A DNA stretch of 23,064 bases from contig JBJMGU010000038.1 of the NCBI GenBank assembly GCA_045807765.1, forward strand, positions 1 to 23,064. The letters are read 5' to 3'. Of this stretch, positions 1-11,311 are shown piece after piece. Within the stretch, counting starts at the first letter, position 1; each line of letters begins with the position of its first letter. The notes beneath the pieces are model-generated. The model saw only the letters and a program-made list of their open reading frames with translations. It ran no database searches and was not told where the DNA came from. The translations under genes were made by a program, and so were the position numbers. The DNA is from DATENM01 sp045807765. GTDB lineage: Bacteria > Acidobacteriota > Blastocatellia > UBA7656.

Positions 1-1173
1 CTGTTGCCGGAACACTTCGCGCTAATGACGATCACCGGGACACAGCCGAAGCTGCCGATGATTCTGTTTGGCATGCTGAGCTTGCTGCTGATCGCCAGAG
101 ATAAGCCGTTGTGGGCGGGCTGCTGCTCGATGCTTGCGTGTTTGTGCTGGCAGCCGGGATTGATGTTTACGGGAACGGCAGTGCTGATCTTCTCGCGCTA
201 CCTGACGAGCTGGCGCGACCGCCGGGCGCTGAAGGCGATGCTTGGCGCGCTGATGCCGCTCGCGGCTGTGCTGGCCTACTTCTATGCGCGAGGCGCGCTT
301 GCGGACCTCTGGGCCTGGGCGATCACTTACAACTTCAGCGTCTTTGGCCCCGAAGCAAAGTCCGGCCTGAGCCAGGCGATCACCAGGCTGTGGCAGATCA
401 TTATCCGCGTCTTCAGGTACGATAGACCAGTGGTGATTCTCAGTCTGCTCGGCTTGCTGATGTTTGTGGGCAACCGGCTGCGCGACAAGCTCAAAGGCCG
501 AACCGCGCTTGCTGCGCCTGATCTCTTCAGAGACGCCGTCGCCATCCCGGCGCTGGTCTACCTCGCCTTTTGCATGATCAATTTTCAAGCGAGCGCCGAT
601 TTGATCCCTTTCTTTCCCTTCATCGGCCTATTCGCCGGCTGGTTCTTTGTCGAAGCCGGGCGGCTGGTGGCAACAGCAGCGGCGCGCTGGCTGAAGCATG
701 GCCCGCGGCTATTGCAACGCGAAGGACTGATTCCGGCTCTCGCGGCTTGCGGCATCTTGCTTGTGCTTGCGGTTCGGGTTGCGACTTACAGAATCGAAGG
801 CCGGACGTTGCAGGATCAGGACGAGGAGTTCAAGGCGCTTGCAGCGCTGCTCGCGCCTGACGACAAAATATTCGTTCACGGCACGGTCGAGATACTGGTG
901 TTGTTGAACCGCCCGAATCTGAACCCGTACGTGCTGCTCGACTGGGACGCTGATAACTTCGCCGGCTCGCGCCACGCGGGCGGCTGGGAAGCGATCATGG
1001 AAGAGATGAAAGCGCAGGCACCCAAGCTGGTCGCCATCACGCGCCTGCGCGCCGTCACTCACCGCGCCGATTTCGAGCAGTGGGTCGAGCAGGACTATGA
1101 CAAGCTGGAGCTGTTCAAGTACGACCGCGTCTACATTCGCAAGACGAAAGAAACCACAGATGAACACCGATGA
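1..1173 (+). CDS. Polytopic membrane glycosyltransferase-like protein (GT-C/GT39-like), 5'-truncated by window edge
   Basis: The reading frame is open to the left edge, so the true start and N-terminal part lie outside the window; the TTG at 4 is only the first possible start inside it. About 390 residues are visible. The first 270 or so contain several hydrophobic spans (around residues 15-31, 45-65, 80-95, 140-155, 180-220 and 250-265) separated by short basic loops. A soluble C-terminal domain of about 120 residues follows. This layout fits the second half of dolichyl-phosphate-mannose/RgtA-D-like glycosyltransferases, which move sugars from lipid carriers on the outer face of the inner membrane. 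The N-terminal acidic catalytic motif of that family would be off-window, so activity cannot be judged. The last residues (about ETTDEHR) are encoded by a 10-bp-period repeat that continues past the stop. The family call is inference from topology and from the similar convergent neighbour. Confidence 0.6.
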   Translation: MLPEHFALMTITGTQPKLPMILFGMLSLLLIARDKPLWAGCCSMLACLCWQPGLMFTGTAVLIFSRYLTSWRDRRALKAMLGALMPLAAVLAYFYARGALADLWAWAITYNFSVFGPEAKSGLSQAITRLWQIIIRVFRYDRPVVILSLLGLLMFVGNRLRDKLKGRTALAAPDLFRDAVAIPALVYLAFCMINFQASADLIPFFPFIGLFAGWFFVEAGRLVATAAARWLKHGPRLLQREGLIPALAACGILLVLAVRVATYRIEGRTLQDQDEEFKALAALLAPDDKIFVHGTVEILVLLNRPNLNPYVLLDWDADNFAGSRHAGGWEAIMEEMKAQAPKLVAITRLRAVTHRADFEQWVEQDYDKLELFKYDRVYIRKTKETTDEHR

Positions 1174-1245
1174 ACACCGATGAAACAGAGAAAGAGTTCG
1201 TCCTCTTTCCTTCCTATCTGTGTTTATCTGTGTTCATCTGTGGTT
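1152..1245. repeat. Inverted 10-bp-period repeat between convergent genes; likely bidirectional terminator
   Basis: The left arm (1152-1181) begins AACCACAGATGAACAC and repeats a GATGAACACC unit. The right arm (1216-1245) is its reverse complement at 27 of 30 positions, with a 34-nt spacer. The stop codons of both converging genes (1171-1173 on +, 1224-1226 on -) fall inside the arms. The transcript of either gene could fold into a long hairpin, so a termination or 3'-end protection role is plausible. Confidence 0.75.
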
Positions 1246-2963
1246 CCTTCTTTGAGCGGGAGGCGTTCGAGGATGACGACTTCGCCGAAGGTTGCGGTCG
1301 CATGGAAGTTGCGCTCGAGGTAATCGCGCAGCGGCGCGTACCGCTCCGCCGCCATGTCGCGGTCACTCGTCAGAATCAGGTTAACGTGATTGGCGTCGAG
1401 CGCTTCAAGGGTGCGGGCGCGCTCCATTGCACTGACGCCGACGCCGCCCCAGAACTGCGCTCCCGACGGGTTGCGGCGGTCGGCCAGAAATAGATAAGAC
1501 GAGCCAGCGTACGACTGCGGGAAGAAATAGCCATCCGGCGGCACGCGCTGTTGAATGTAAGCGACAACACTTTCAATCTCATTCGCCTGCGCCGGCGGAA
1601 AATAAACACCACGACCGCGATCTATCGCTAGCTTGGCGTTGCTCCTGAGTCGCAGGCCAGTGTCAAAGATGGTGTTGAACAACAAGCGCCCGCCAGCAAG
1701 CGCAAAGGCCATCGTTAAGATCACCATTATCGGCGTGAAGCTTACGGCATCGCGCGCCGTCTTCTTCATCGCCGGCTGCACCTCGCGCATCAACACAAGC
1801 AGCAGCAAGACGACAAAGGGCATGGCGGCGATGGCTTGCTCGCGGGCGAATCGCGGGAAGGCTTCCATGAAGGCCGCCGCCGCCGCGACCGTTACGGCCA
1901 GCAGCGCGCGTCGCTCGCCCGCTTGCATCTCTTGATTGAAGAGAAAGACCGCCACCGCCGCGACGATGACGAAGATCGGCAGGTAAAAGATCAGCTTGTC
2001 TATGGCGCTTTGCGGGCCGAGCAGAAAGAAGGCGAGATTCGCGATGATCGCCGCGCTCCAAATCATCGATATCGTCGAGCGACCGGCTCGCCGCTTCATG
2101 GTGATGAAGCCAATCGCTGCCAGCGCCGCCGCATAGAGCAGCGGCACATCCGGCGACGGCACGCTCGCCAGCCGGTTCAGCAGGAATTCGCCCGGCCCGA
2201 AGAGTAAAGCTCGCGTCATCGCGCCGAGCGCGTGCTGCGATTTCATGTAGATCAACACCGGCACGACCGGCAGCAGAAATCCCGCAAGCAGCATCGCCGC
2301 GCGCCGCCATTGCCGCAACAGCGCCGACGGTCGCAGCGAGATTCGTTCATCGTCAAGCAGCGCGACGATCAACGCTCCCGCCAATGCATAAGCGCCAATG
2401 TTATGTTTGAACGTCGCCAGCACGCCGAGCGCGATGCCTGCGGCAAACAACAGGCTGGTGCGCGGCCTGCGCGAGTGTTGTAACAACAGCCACAAAGCGA
2501 TGGCCAGAAACAACGCGCCGTAATGCATCGGCACGGCTTTGAAAGGGCCGTTCGGTCGCAGCCACACGAGCGCCAGCGCCGCGACTGCAAGCGCCTGACC
2601 TCGCGATAACAGCTCGCGCCCGCTCAGATAGATGAATAGCACGGTCAGCGTTTTGAAAACGAAGACGCCAAACAACGCGGTGTAGAGCGACACGCCGAAC
2701 CACTGGAACAGCCGGGCATTCAGATAAAGCGTCTCCGGCGGATAGAGCGTGTGAAAATCGCGGTAGGGCACTTCGCCCGCGAGAATGCGTTCAGCGCTGT
2801 AGAGGTTATAGCCGATGGAATAACTGAGCACGCTTTCACGATTGAAGAGCGCGCCGTAGATGACTGCCGTCACCACGACCACAGCCACAAGAGCAGCGAC
2901 ATCTTTGAGGATTTCGGCGCGGCGGCGTTGGCTGACGGGCGCGGGCGGCGCGATGGTTTTCAT
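1224..2963 (-). CDS. Polytopic membrane protein, GT39/RgtA-D-like glycosyltransferase
   Basis: The protein has 579 aa when started at the ATG at 2963 (MKTIAPPAPVS). An upstream in-frame start at 3023 exists but would cover the promoter region. A short basic N-terminus precedes TM1. An extracytoplasmic loop follows with YNLYSAERILAGEVPYRDFH and YPPE, the type of sequence seen after TM1 in GT39/RgtA-like enzymes, where an acidic residue contributes to catalysis. About ten further hydrophobic spans follow, then a C-terminal soluble region of about 120 residues. The likely role is transfer of a sugar from a polyprenyl-phosphate carrier to a glycan or lipid at the periplasmic face; the substrate cannot be told. 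The C-terminal tail (TTDEHR) and stop come from the shared repeat. A TATAAT box ends 7 nt before the ATG with no Shine-Dalgarno, suggesting a leaderless transcript. Confidence 0.72.
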   Translation of the reverse strand: MKTIAPPAPVSQRRRAEILKDVAALVAVVVVTAVIYGALFNRESVLSYSIGYNLYSAERILAGEVPYRDFHTLYPPETLYLNARLFQWFGVSLYTALFGVFVFKTLTVLFIYLSGRELLSRGQALAVAALALVWLRPNGPFKAVPMHYGALFLAIALWLLLQHSRRPRTSLLFAAGIALGVLATFKHNIGAYALAGALIVALLDDERISLRPSALLRQWRRAAMLLAGFLLPVVPVLIYMKSQHALGAMTRALLFGPGEFLLNRLASVPSPDVPLLYAAALAAIGFITMKRRAGRSTISMIWSAAIIANLAFFLLGPQSAIDKLIFYLPIFVIVAAVAVFLFNQEMQAGERRALLAVTVAAAAAFMEAFPRFAREQAIAAMPFVVLLLLVLMREVQPAMKKTARDAVSFTPIMVILTMAFALAGGRLLFNTIFDTGLRLRSNAKLAIDRGRGVYFPPAQANEIESVVAYIQQRVPPDGYFFPQSYAGSSYLFLADRRNPSGAQFWGGVGVSAMERARTLEALDANHVNLILTSDRDMAAERYAPLRDYLERNFHATATFGEVVILERLPLKEGTTDEHR

Positions 2964-3021
2964 CGGCTGGATTATACGGCATACCGGAAGTAAAATAAGC
3001 CGGTTTCTTCGGGGTTTCTTC
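2964..3021. promoter_or_regulatory. Divergent promoter region between GT-like gene and PSD1 gene
   Basis: Only 58 bp separate the two start codons. On the minus strand a perfect TATAAT occupies 2976-2971, just 7 nt before the ATG at 2963. On the plus strand TAAAAT at 2991-2996 could be the -10 of the PSD1 gene. No convincing -35 elements are seen. The 9-mer GGTTTCTTC is repeated just before the PSD1 ATG in place of a Shine-Dalgarno. Confidence 0.45.
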
Positions 3022-6222
<3,201 letters not shown>

Positions 6223-6245
6223 GGCCGAAAGCCGGAGCGAGCGCC

Positions 6246-7688
6246 ATGAAGAGAAAACCAGATTCAGCGCAGACGCAAGCCGCCAGCCAGATCAGCCGCC
6301 GCTGGTTCATCGAACAATGTGGCGTCGGCCTGGGGGCCATCGCGCTTGGTCATCTGATGGGAGGCGCAGGCGTGGCCGCCGATCAGTTGACGGCGCAGGC
6401 CGACCCGCTCGCGCCGCGCAAGCCGCCGCTCGCAGCGAAGGCGAAGAATGTCATCTTTCTGTTTATGGCCGGCGCGCCCAGCCACCTCGACCTGTTTGAT
6501 TACAAGCCGCAGCTCGCCAGGTTCAATGGCACCTTGCCGCCGCCAGAGTTATTGAAGGATTACCGCGCCGCTTTCATCAATCCCAACTCAAAGCTGCTCG
6601 GCCCGAAATTCAAATTCGCCAAATATGGACAATCAGGAGCGGAGCTTTCCGAGCTATTGCCGCATCTGGCAGGGATCGCTGACGATGTCGCCATCGTCAA
6701 ATCGATGGTCACCGACGCCTTCAATCATGCGCCGGGGCAGTTGTTGATGAACACCGGCTCGATGATCTTCGGGCGACCGAGCATGGGCGCGTGGGTGCTG
6801 TATGGACTGGGCAGCGAAGGCCGCGACCTGCCGGCTTTCGTCGTCTTCAGCTCGGGAAGCAAAGGCCCTAGCGGCGGCAATTCATGTTGGGGCAGCGGCT
6901 TTCTGCCGACCGTCTATCAAGGCGTGCCGTTCCGCAGTGGCGGTGACCCTGTGCTCTATCTTTCAAATCCGCGTGGCGTTGACGCGCAACTGCAACGCGC
7001 GACGCTCGATTCGCTTAGCCGCCTGAATCAGATGCGGCTGGATGCGGTCGGCGATCCCGAAATCAGCACGCGCATCAACTCGTTCGAGATGGCATTTCGC
7101 ATGCAGAGTGCCGCGCCCGACTTGATGGACATCGCCAAAGAGCCACAGCGCGTACTCGACATGTATGGCGCCGAGCCGGGCAAATCATCGTTTGCCAACA
7201 ACTGCCTGCTGGCCCGCCGGCTGGTCGAGCGCGGCGTGCGCTTTGTGCAGTTGTATCACGAGGCATGGGATCAGCACGGCGCGCTGGTCAAGGATTTGAA
7301 GAAGAACTGCCAGGACACCGATCAGGCGTGCGCGGCGCTCGTCAAAGACCTGAAGCAGCGCGGCATGCTCGATGACACGCTGGTCATCTGGGGCGGGGAG
7401 TTCGGGCGCACGCCGATGATGCAGGCGGGCGACGATGGCCGCGACCATCATCCCAATGCTTTCACGATGTGGCTTGCCGGCGGCGGCATCAAGCCGGGCA
7501 TCACCATCGGCGAAACCGACGAGCTTGGCTTCAACGTGGCCAAAGACAAAGTTCATGTTCATGATCTGCACGCCACCATCCTGCGGCTGTTAGGGTTCGA
7601 TCACACGAAGCTGACCTACCGATTCCAGGGCCGCGACTTTCGCCTCACAGACGTTCACGGCAACGTCGTCGAAAGCCTGCTTGCATGA
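6246..7688 (+). CDS. DUF1501 family protein with Tat signal
   Basis: The protein has 480 aa. The ATG at 6246 is preceded by GGAG at 6234-6237 (8-nt spacing), so it is preferred to the GTG at 6219 that overlaps the previous stop. The N-terminus carries a twin-arginine motif SRRWFI (residues 17-22) followed by a hydrophobic stretch, so export in folded form is expected. The body shows DUF1501 features: FLFMAGAPSHLDLFDYKP, HAPGQLLMNTGS, VQLYHEAWDQHG, VIWGGEFGRTPM and a C-terminal DLHATILRLLGFDH segment. The family belongs to the alkaline phosphatase/sulfatase-like fold, and its histidines and aspartates resemble metal ligands. The exact activity is unknown. It lies 23 bp behind the PSD1 gene and is almost certainly co-transcribed; this pairing is the usual one across phyla. 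Confidence 0.93.
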   Translation: MKRKPDSAQTQAASQISRRWFIEQCGVGLGAIALGHLMGGAGVAADQLTAQADPLAPRKPPLAAKAKNVIFLFMAGAPSHLDLFDYKPQLARFNGTLPPPELLKDYRAAFINPNSKLLGPKFKFAKYGQSGAELSELLPHLAGIADDVAIVKSMVTDAFNHAPGQLLMNTGSMIFGRPSMGAWVLYGLGSEGRDLPAFVVFSSGSKGPSGGNSCWGSGFLPTVYQGVPFRSGGDPVLYLSNPRGVDAQLQRATLDSLSRLNQMRLDAVGDPEISTRINSFEMAFRMQSAAPDLMDIAKEPQRVLDMYGAEPGKSSFANNCLLARRLVERGVRFVQLYHEAWDQHGALVKDLKKNCQDTDQACAALVKDLKQRGMLDDTLVIWGGEFGRTPMMQAGDDGRDHHPNAFTMWLAGGGIKPGITIGETDELGFNVAKDKVHVHDLHATILRLLGFDHTKLTYRFQGRDFRLTDVHGNVVESLLA

Positions 7689-7722
7689 TCTCATGGCGAA
7701 GTCGCTCATTCTCATCTTGTTC

Positions 7723-7754
7723 AACTTGTGAAGTGCTTTGCCGCTCGGTTAGCT
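7723..7754 (+). repeat. Dispersed repeat, copy 1 (5' part)
   Basis: The 32-nt segment starting AACTTGTGAAG and ending GGTTAGCT matches 12527-12558 at 29 of 32 positions. It begins 35 bp after the DUF1501 stop codon. Only the 5' part of the longer element at 12527-12579 is present here. Confidence 0.75.
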
Positions 7755-7929
7755 CAGGCTATCAGCGAGAAGAAGTGAAGATAAACAGATATTGGATTGA
7801 GTTAAAAAGACTGATGCGCTTCAATCATTGTGACCGGTCATTCGTGCACCTGCTTTTACGGATAATGCAGAAGCACCAGCTCAGCGGATTCCGAGAGAAT
7901 TAGCTTTGATTGATTCCAGGAGAGAAAGG

Positions 7930-8049
7930 ATGTGTTTACGTAACTCACCCCTTACCGCTAATAAATGTTTATCTGACAAGAAGTTAAAAGGATTCTCTTT
8001 ACCGGCAGATAGGCCCGGCGAAAAATCTTTGTGTAACATTAGTCGCTAA
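7930..8049 (+). CDS. Possible small protein, 39 aa
   Basis: An ATG at 7930 follows a purine-rich stretch (CCAGGAGAGAAAGG) that could serve as a ribosome binding site and opens a 39-codon frame ending at TAA 8047-8049. The product begins MCLRNSPLTANKC, is basic and has three cysteines, with no signal peptide or membrane segment. No family is recognised. It lies in an AT-rich gap where short open frames are less likely by chance than in GC-rich DNA, but the only support is the Shine-Dalgarno-like sequence. It could also be a leader ORF for the peptidase gene or simply chance. Confidence 0.2.
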   Translation: MCLRNSPLTANKCLSDKKLKGFSLPADRPGEKSLCNISR

Positions 8050-8245
8050 GATCGTAAATTTTATTTATATAAACCATTGGCGATTACGTATTTTGGCCGT
8101 TCTGCGTAATGTGCTGCCCTGCTCTGGCACACCAGTTGATTAATGCGTCTTGGACGAAACGTAGAAGAGTAACTCAACTCAAATAAAGTTACCAAGCCCC
8201 TCTAGATTTAGATTCGGTCCCACTTAAAAGGTTAAGGAGTGTTCT

Positions 8246-10261
8246 ATGAGTATGTCTAAGCAGACTGACTTAAGCGCCTTCCTGCTGTCAGACCCGAAGC
8301 GGCCTGCGGCTCGCAAGCGCAATCGGGTGACCGCCGTCTTGCTCGCCTTCTCTTTGATGATGACATTGTGTTCCGGCCACCTGCTCAGTGGTGTGGCACA
8401 TGCGGATCAAGGTGGGCAGGGCCATTCCGGGCAGAGTCGCAGCATTTCAGACGAATTGCAGGAGTTCCTCAACAACGCCTCTGGCGGATTGGTCCGAGTA
8501 ATCATACAGACCAAGCCGTCAACTAACAGTCAAGCCTTCAATAAGCTGCTCACACGGATCAGCGACCTGGGCGGCGCCGTGAGCCGGCGGCTGAATAACG
8601 ACAAGCAGATCGCCGCGCAGGTCTCGGTGGCTGCGGCTCTTACGCTGGCCGGTGACAACGCCGTCAAATACATGAGTCTCGACAAAACCACTCACGTTAC
8701 GGGCCACCTTGAGACCACCAGCGGCGCGGCTCTGGCAAGAAACCTCGGCACCCTCTCAACCGGCGCGATCAATGGCTCCGGCGTCGGCATCGCCATTCTC
8801 GATTCAGGAATCTACGCCGCCCATCACTCGTTTCTCAACAGCGCCGGCGTCAGCCGAGTCGTCGCCAGTGTTGATTTCACCGGTGAAGGCCGGACGGACG
8901 ATCCATATGGCCATGGCACGCATGTCGCCTCCATTGCTGCCGCCTGTGATCACGTCTCCAGTGGCGCCTACACCGGCATCGCCCCTAACGCGAAGCTCAT
9001 CAACGTGCGCGTGCTCAACTCACGCGGCGAAGGCTCCATCTCCAACGCCATCGCCGGCATCGAGTGGTGCATCGCTAACAAGGCGGCTTACAACATTCGC
9101 GTGCTGAACCTCAGCTTCGGGGCGACGGCCACTGATTCGGCAGAGGACGATCCGCTGTGCCAGGCCGTGATGCGGGCTTTCACCGCCGGTTTGGTCGTCT
9201 GTGTGGCGGCGGGCAATGCCGGCAAGGACGCCGCCGGAAGGAAGGTCTATGGGAGCATTCACTCGCCCGGCATCGAGCCGTCGGCGATCACTGTCGGTGC
9301 AGCCAACACCTTTGCCACCAACTCGCGCGCGGACGATGGGGTGACGACGTACAGCTCACGCGGCCCGACACGCAGCTATTACACGGATGCCTCTGGCGTT
9401 AAACACTACGACAACCTGATCAAGCCGGAACTTGTCGCTCCCGGCAATAAGATCATTGACGCCGAATCCCCCAACAACTTGATTCTCAGCAGCTCGCCGC
9501 AGCTCGCCGCCTTGACGACATCTGTTTATCACGACCAGATGTACATGAGCGGCACCTCGATGGCGACACCCGCCGTTGCCGGCGCCGTTGCCCTCGTTCT
9601 GCAAAGGAACCCTAACCTTTCCCCGAACCTCGTCAAAGCCATTCTCGAATACACGGCGCAGCCGCTGGCCGGGTTCAACACGCTGGAGCAAGGGGCCGGC
9701 GAGTTGAACGTTGAAGGCGCCGTGCGGTTGGCCGGGTTGATCCGCACCGACCTGCTGAGTTCGCCGCTGGGCATCGTCAAAGGAGCGCCGCTGCTGGTTG
9801 GCACGGCACCGATACGGACGAGCACGATAGCTGGCTATAGCTTTCTGTGGGGCGGTGGGATCATTCAGAGGTATAACTTCATTTACGGCAACAACCTGAT
9901 GCTGCAGTATCAGGGCATCTATGGCACGGGAACGCTGCTCTGTGACGGGGTACTGCTGTCGTATGGTGTACTGCTCTGTGATAATTCCTTGCTGTCGAGC
10001 GGTGCGCTGCTATCGGATGGCGTACTGTTCAGTGATGGCACCTTGCTGTCGAGCGGCGCGCTGCTATCGGATGGCGTACTGTTCAGTGACGGCGTCTTGC
10101 TGGCAGATGGCGTACTGCTCTGTGACGGCACACTCCTTTCGGATTCTACGCTTTCGGCAATGACCTCACCCCCGGTGGCCACAGCGATGGCGCAGTCGGC
10201 TCTGGCCGGCGACCAGACGGATGCGATGCTCCCCGAGCCTGACTCGGACCCGTCGCATTAA
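8246..10261 (+). CDS. Secreted subtilisin-like serine peptidase (S8) with C-terminal hexapeptide repeats
   Basis: The protein has 671 aa. The ATG at 8246 follows AAGGAG (8234-8239) by 6 nt; the ATG at 8252 is less well spaced. Residues about 25-54 form a signal peptide after an unusually long basic N-region, ending near AHA-DQ. Residues about 65-150 resemble an inhibitor I9-like propeptide. The catalytic domain (about 170-500) has Asp186 (AILDSG), His223 (YGHGTHV), the oxyanion Asn324 (AAGNAG) and Ser438 (SGTSMATP), so it should be active. Residues 563-634 are twelve consecutive hexapeptides of the form [V/T/A/S]-L-[L/F]-x-x-G, such as ALLSDG and VLFSDG. No LPXTG or other anchor is visible. 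The tail probably folds as a small beta-solenoid or is an export/adhesion module (inference). A GNAT gene follows 69 bp downstream, perhaps in the same transcript. Confidence 0.93.
   Translation: MSMSKQTDLSAFLLSDPKRPAARKRNRVTAVLLAFSLMMTLCSGHLLSGVAHADQGGQGHSGQSRSISDELQEFLNNASGGLVRVIIQTKPSTNSQAFNKLLTRISDLGGAVSRRLNNDKQIAAQVSVAAALTLAGDNAVKYMSLDKTTHVTGHLETTSGAALARNLGTLSTGAINGSGVGIAILDSGIYAAHHSFLNSAGVSRVVASVDFTGEGRTDDPYGHGTHVASIAAACDHVSSGAYTGIAPNAKLINVRVLNSRGEGSISNAIAGIEWCIANKAAYNIRVLNLSFGATATDSAEDDPLCQAVMRAFTAGLVVCVAAGNAGKDAAGRKVYGSIHSPGIEPSAITVGAANTFATNSRADDGVTTYSSRGPTRSYYTDASGVKHYDNLIKPELVAPGNKIIDAESPNNLILSSSPQLAALTTSVYHDQMYMSGTSMATPAVAGAVALVLQRNPNLSPNLVKAILEYTAQPLAGFNTLEQGAGELNVEGAVRLAGLIRTDLLSSPLGIVKGAPLLVGTAPIRTSTIAGYSFLWGGGIIQRYNFIYGNNLMLQYQGIYGTGTLLCDGVLLSYGVLLCDNSLLSSGALLSDGVLFSDGTLLSSGALLSDGVLFSDGVLLADGVLLCDGTLLSDSTLSAMTSPPVATAMAQSALAGDQTDAMLPEPDSDPSH
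9929..10144 (+). repeat. 18-bp coding tandem repeat (hexapeptide) with 54-bp higher-order duplication
   Basis: Twelve 18-bp units encode the hexapeptide tail of the subtilase. Two larger blocks of three units (9989-10042 and 10043-10096) are identical at 50 of 54 positions, showing recent duplication in 54-bp steps. Differences between units fall mostly at third positions or at the variable residues, as expected under selection for the L-L-x-x-G pattern. Confidence 0.9.
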
Positions 10262-10330
10262 CTGGCTGAATAGTGAATGGCAAGCCACCACAGTCCGAAC
10301 ACAGGGATGAGGAATAGAAGGAGAAAAGCC

Positions 10331-11242
10331 ATGTATACTTCAACATTGCCTGAAGAAAACTTAGCTACTGCCCTGAGCCAGTTTTCGTTTCCGGTAAGCC
10401 TGATGACCGTGCACCAGCTCACGGACGATGACCGGGATGAAGTGCTGCGATTCCTCGCAGCGCGCCCGGTTCACACCTTCGGCCTGAGCGGGTTCGTCCG
10501 CGACAACGGGCTGAACAGTCCCCACAACCGCGGCACGTTCTACGCGTGTCGCAATGGCGAAGGCGACCTCGAAGGCGTCGCGCTAATCGGCCATTTCATT
10601 CTTTTTGAGGCGCGCAGTGCCGAAGCCATTGCCGCTTTCGCCCGTCTCGCGCAAGGGTGCCCGACAGCCTTCCTGCTGTTGGGAGAGCAAGAGAATGTAC
10701 AGACATTCTGGCACTATTACTCGCCGGGCGGGCAGGCGGTGCGCCTCTACTGCCGTGAGTTGCTGATGGCGATTCAATCGCCCGGCGAGGTGCTAGAGGC
10801 GGCGCCCAGCCTGAGGCGAGCGACGATGGATGATCTGGACATCATCGTGCCGGCGCATGCCGAGGCGGCGTTCATCGAGAGTGGCATTGATCCACTTACC
10901 ACCGATCCTGAAGGGTTCCGAGTGCGCTGCGCGAGGCGCATAGAGATGGGCAAGACGTGGGTATGGACGGAAGGAGGGAAACTGATGTTCAAGGCGGATG
11001 TCGTCAGCGACACGCCCGACGTGGTCTACCTCGAAGGCATTTGGGTGCATCCGGAGGAGCGCGGCAAAGGCATCGGCTCGCGCTGCGTTGCGGAACTTTG
11101 TCGAGGCTTCTTGCTGAGCACCAAAGCCATCTGCATTCTGGTCAACGAAAAGTTCCAGACGGCGCAATGCGTATACCGCAAAGCGGGCTTTAGATTCGTC
11201 AGCCACTATGACACCATCTTTCTTAAACAGGAAGTCCATTGA
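10331..11242 (+). CDS. GNAT family N-acetyltransferase (two-domain)
   Basis: The protein has 303 aa from the ATG at 10331, which follows AAGGAG (10318-10323) at 7-nt spacing; an upstream in-frame ATG at 10277 has no comparable site. The C-terminal part (about 165-300) is a GNAT domain: a beta strand VYLEGIWVHPEERGKGIG holds the acetyl-CoA pyrophosphate loop (RGKGIG), and the closing segment CVYRKAGFRFVSHYDTIFL is typical motif B. The N-terminal part (about 30-160) resembles the DUF4081-type GNAT-like domain found fused to some acetyltransferases. No signal peptide is present, so it acts in the cytoplasm on an unknown amine substrate. It follows the subtilase by 69 bp and is followed by a strong terminator, so the two genes may form one transcription unit. 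Confidence 0.87.
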   Translation: MYTSTLPEENLATALSQFSFPVSLMTVHQLTDDDRDEVLRFLAARPVHTFGLSGFVRDNGLNSPHNRGTFYACRNGEGDLEGVALIGHFILFEARSAEAIAAFARLAQGCPTAFLLLGEQENVQTFWHYYSPGGQAVRLYCRELLMAIQSPGEVLEAAPSLRRATMDDLDIIVPAHAEAAFIESGIDPLTTDPEGFRVRCARRIEMGKTWVWTEGGKLMFKADVVSDTPDVVYLEGIWVHPEERGKGIGSRCVAELCRGFLLSTKAICILVNEKFQTAQCVYRKAGFRFVSHYDTIFLKQEVH

Positions 11243-11279
11243 ATAGCTGCTGAACGAGTCTCCCTTGTGACCGGTCTGC

Positions 11280-11311
11280 AAAAGGCCAGCCCTAAAACGG
11301 CTGGCCTTTTT
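11280..11311 (+). terminator. Intrinsic (Rho-independent) terminator after GNAT gene
   Basis: A perfect 12-bp stem, AAAAGGCCAGCC paired with GGCTGGCCTTTT, encloses a 7-nt loop (CTAAAAC) and runs into a T tract. It lies 37 bp after the GNAT stop codon. This is the clearest terminator in the window. Confidence 0.95.

Larger units (their letters stand above)
7689..8245. other. Long comparatively AT-rich intergenic region upstream of subtilase
   Basis: This 557-bp stretch is visibly poorer in G+C than the flanking genes, especially 7760-8100. It holds one copy of a dispersed repeat (7723-7754), a possible 39-codon ORF (7930-8049), an A/T run around TTTATTTATATAAACC near 8060 and the ribosome binding site of the subtilase. 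An open frame at 7685-7903 has no recognisable protein features. No tRNA, riboswitch or clear terminator was recognised. Confidence 0.6.

Noticed and set aside
2860..3021. 54-codon N-terminal extension of the PSD1 protein
   Set aside because: It overlaps the divergent glycosyltransferase start and would bury the clear signal peptide that begins at 3022.
7685..7903. 72-aa plus-strand frame after the DUF1501 gene
   Set aside because: It starts inside the DUF1501 stop region, runs through the dispersed repeat and shows no domain, signal or consistent composition.
9919..10182. Minus-strand 87-aa frame rich in Ser/Pro/Asp repeats
   Set aside because: It is the antisense shadow of the subtilase hexapeptide array, with no ribosome binding site or independent support.
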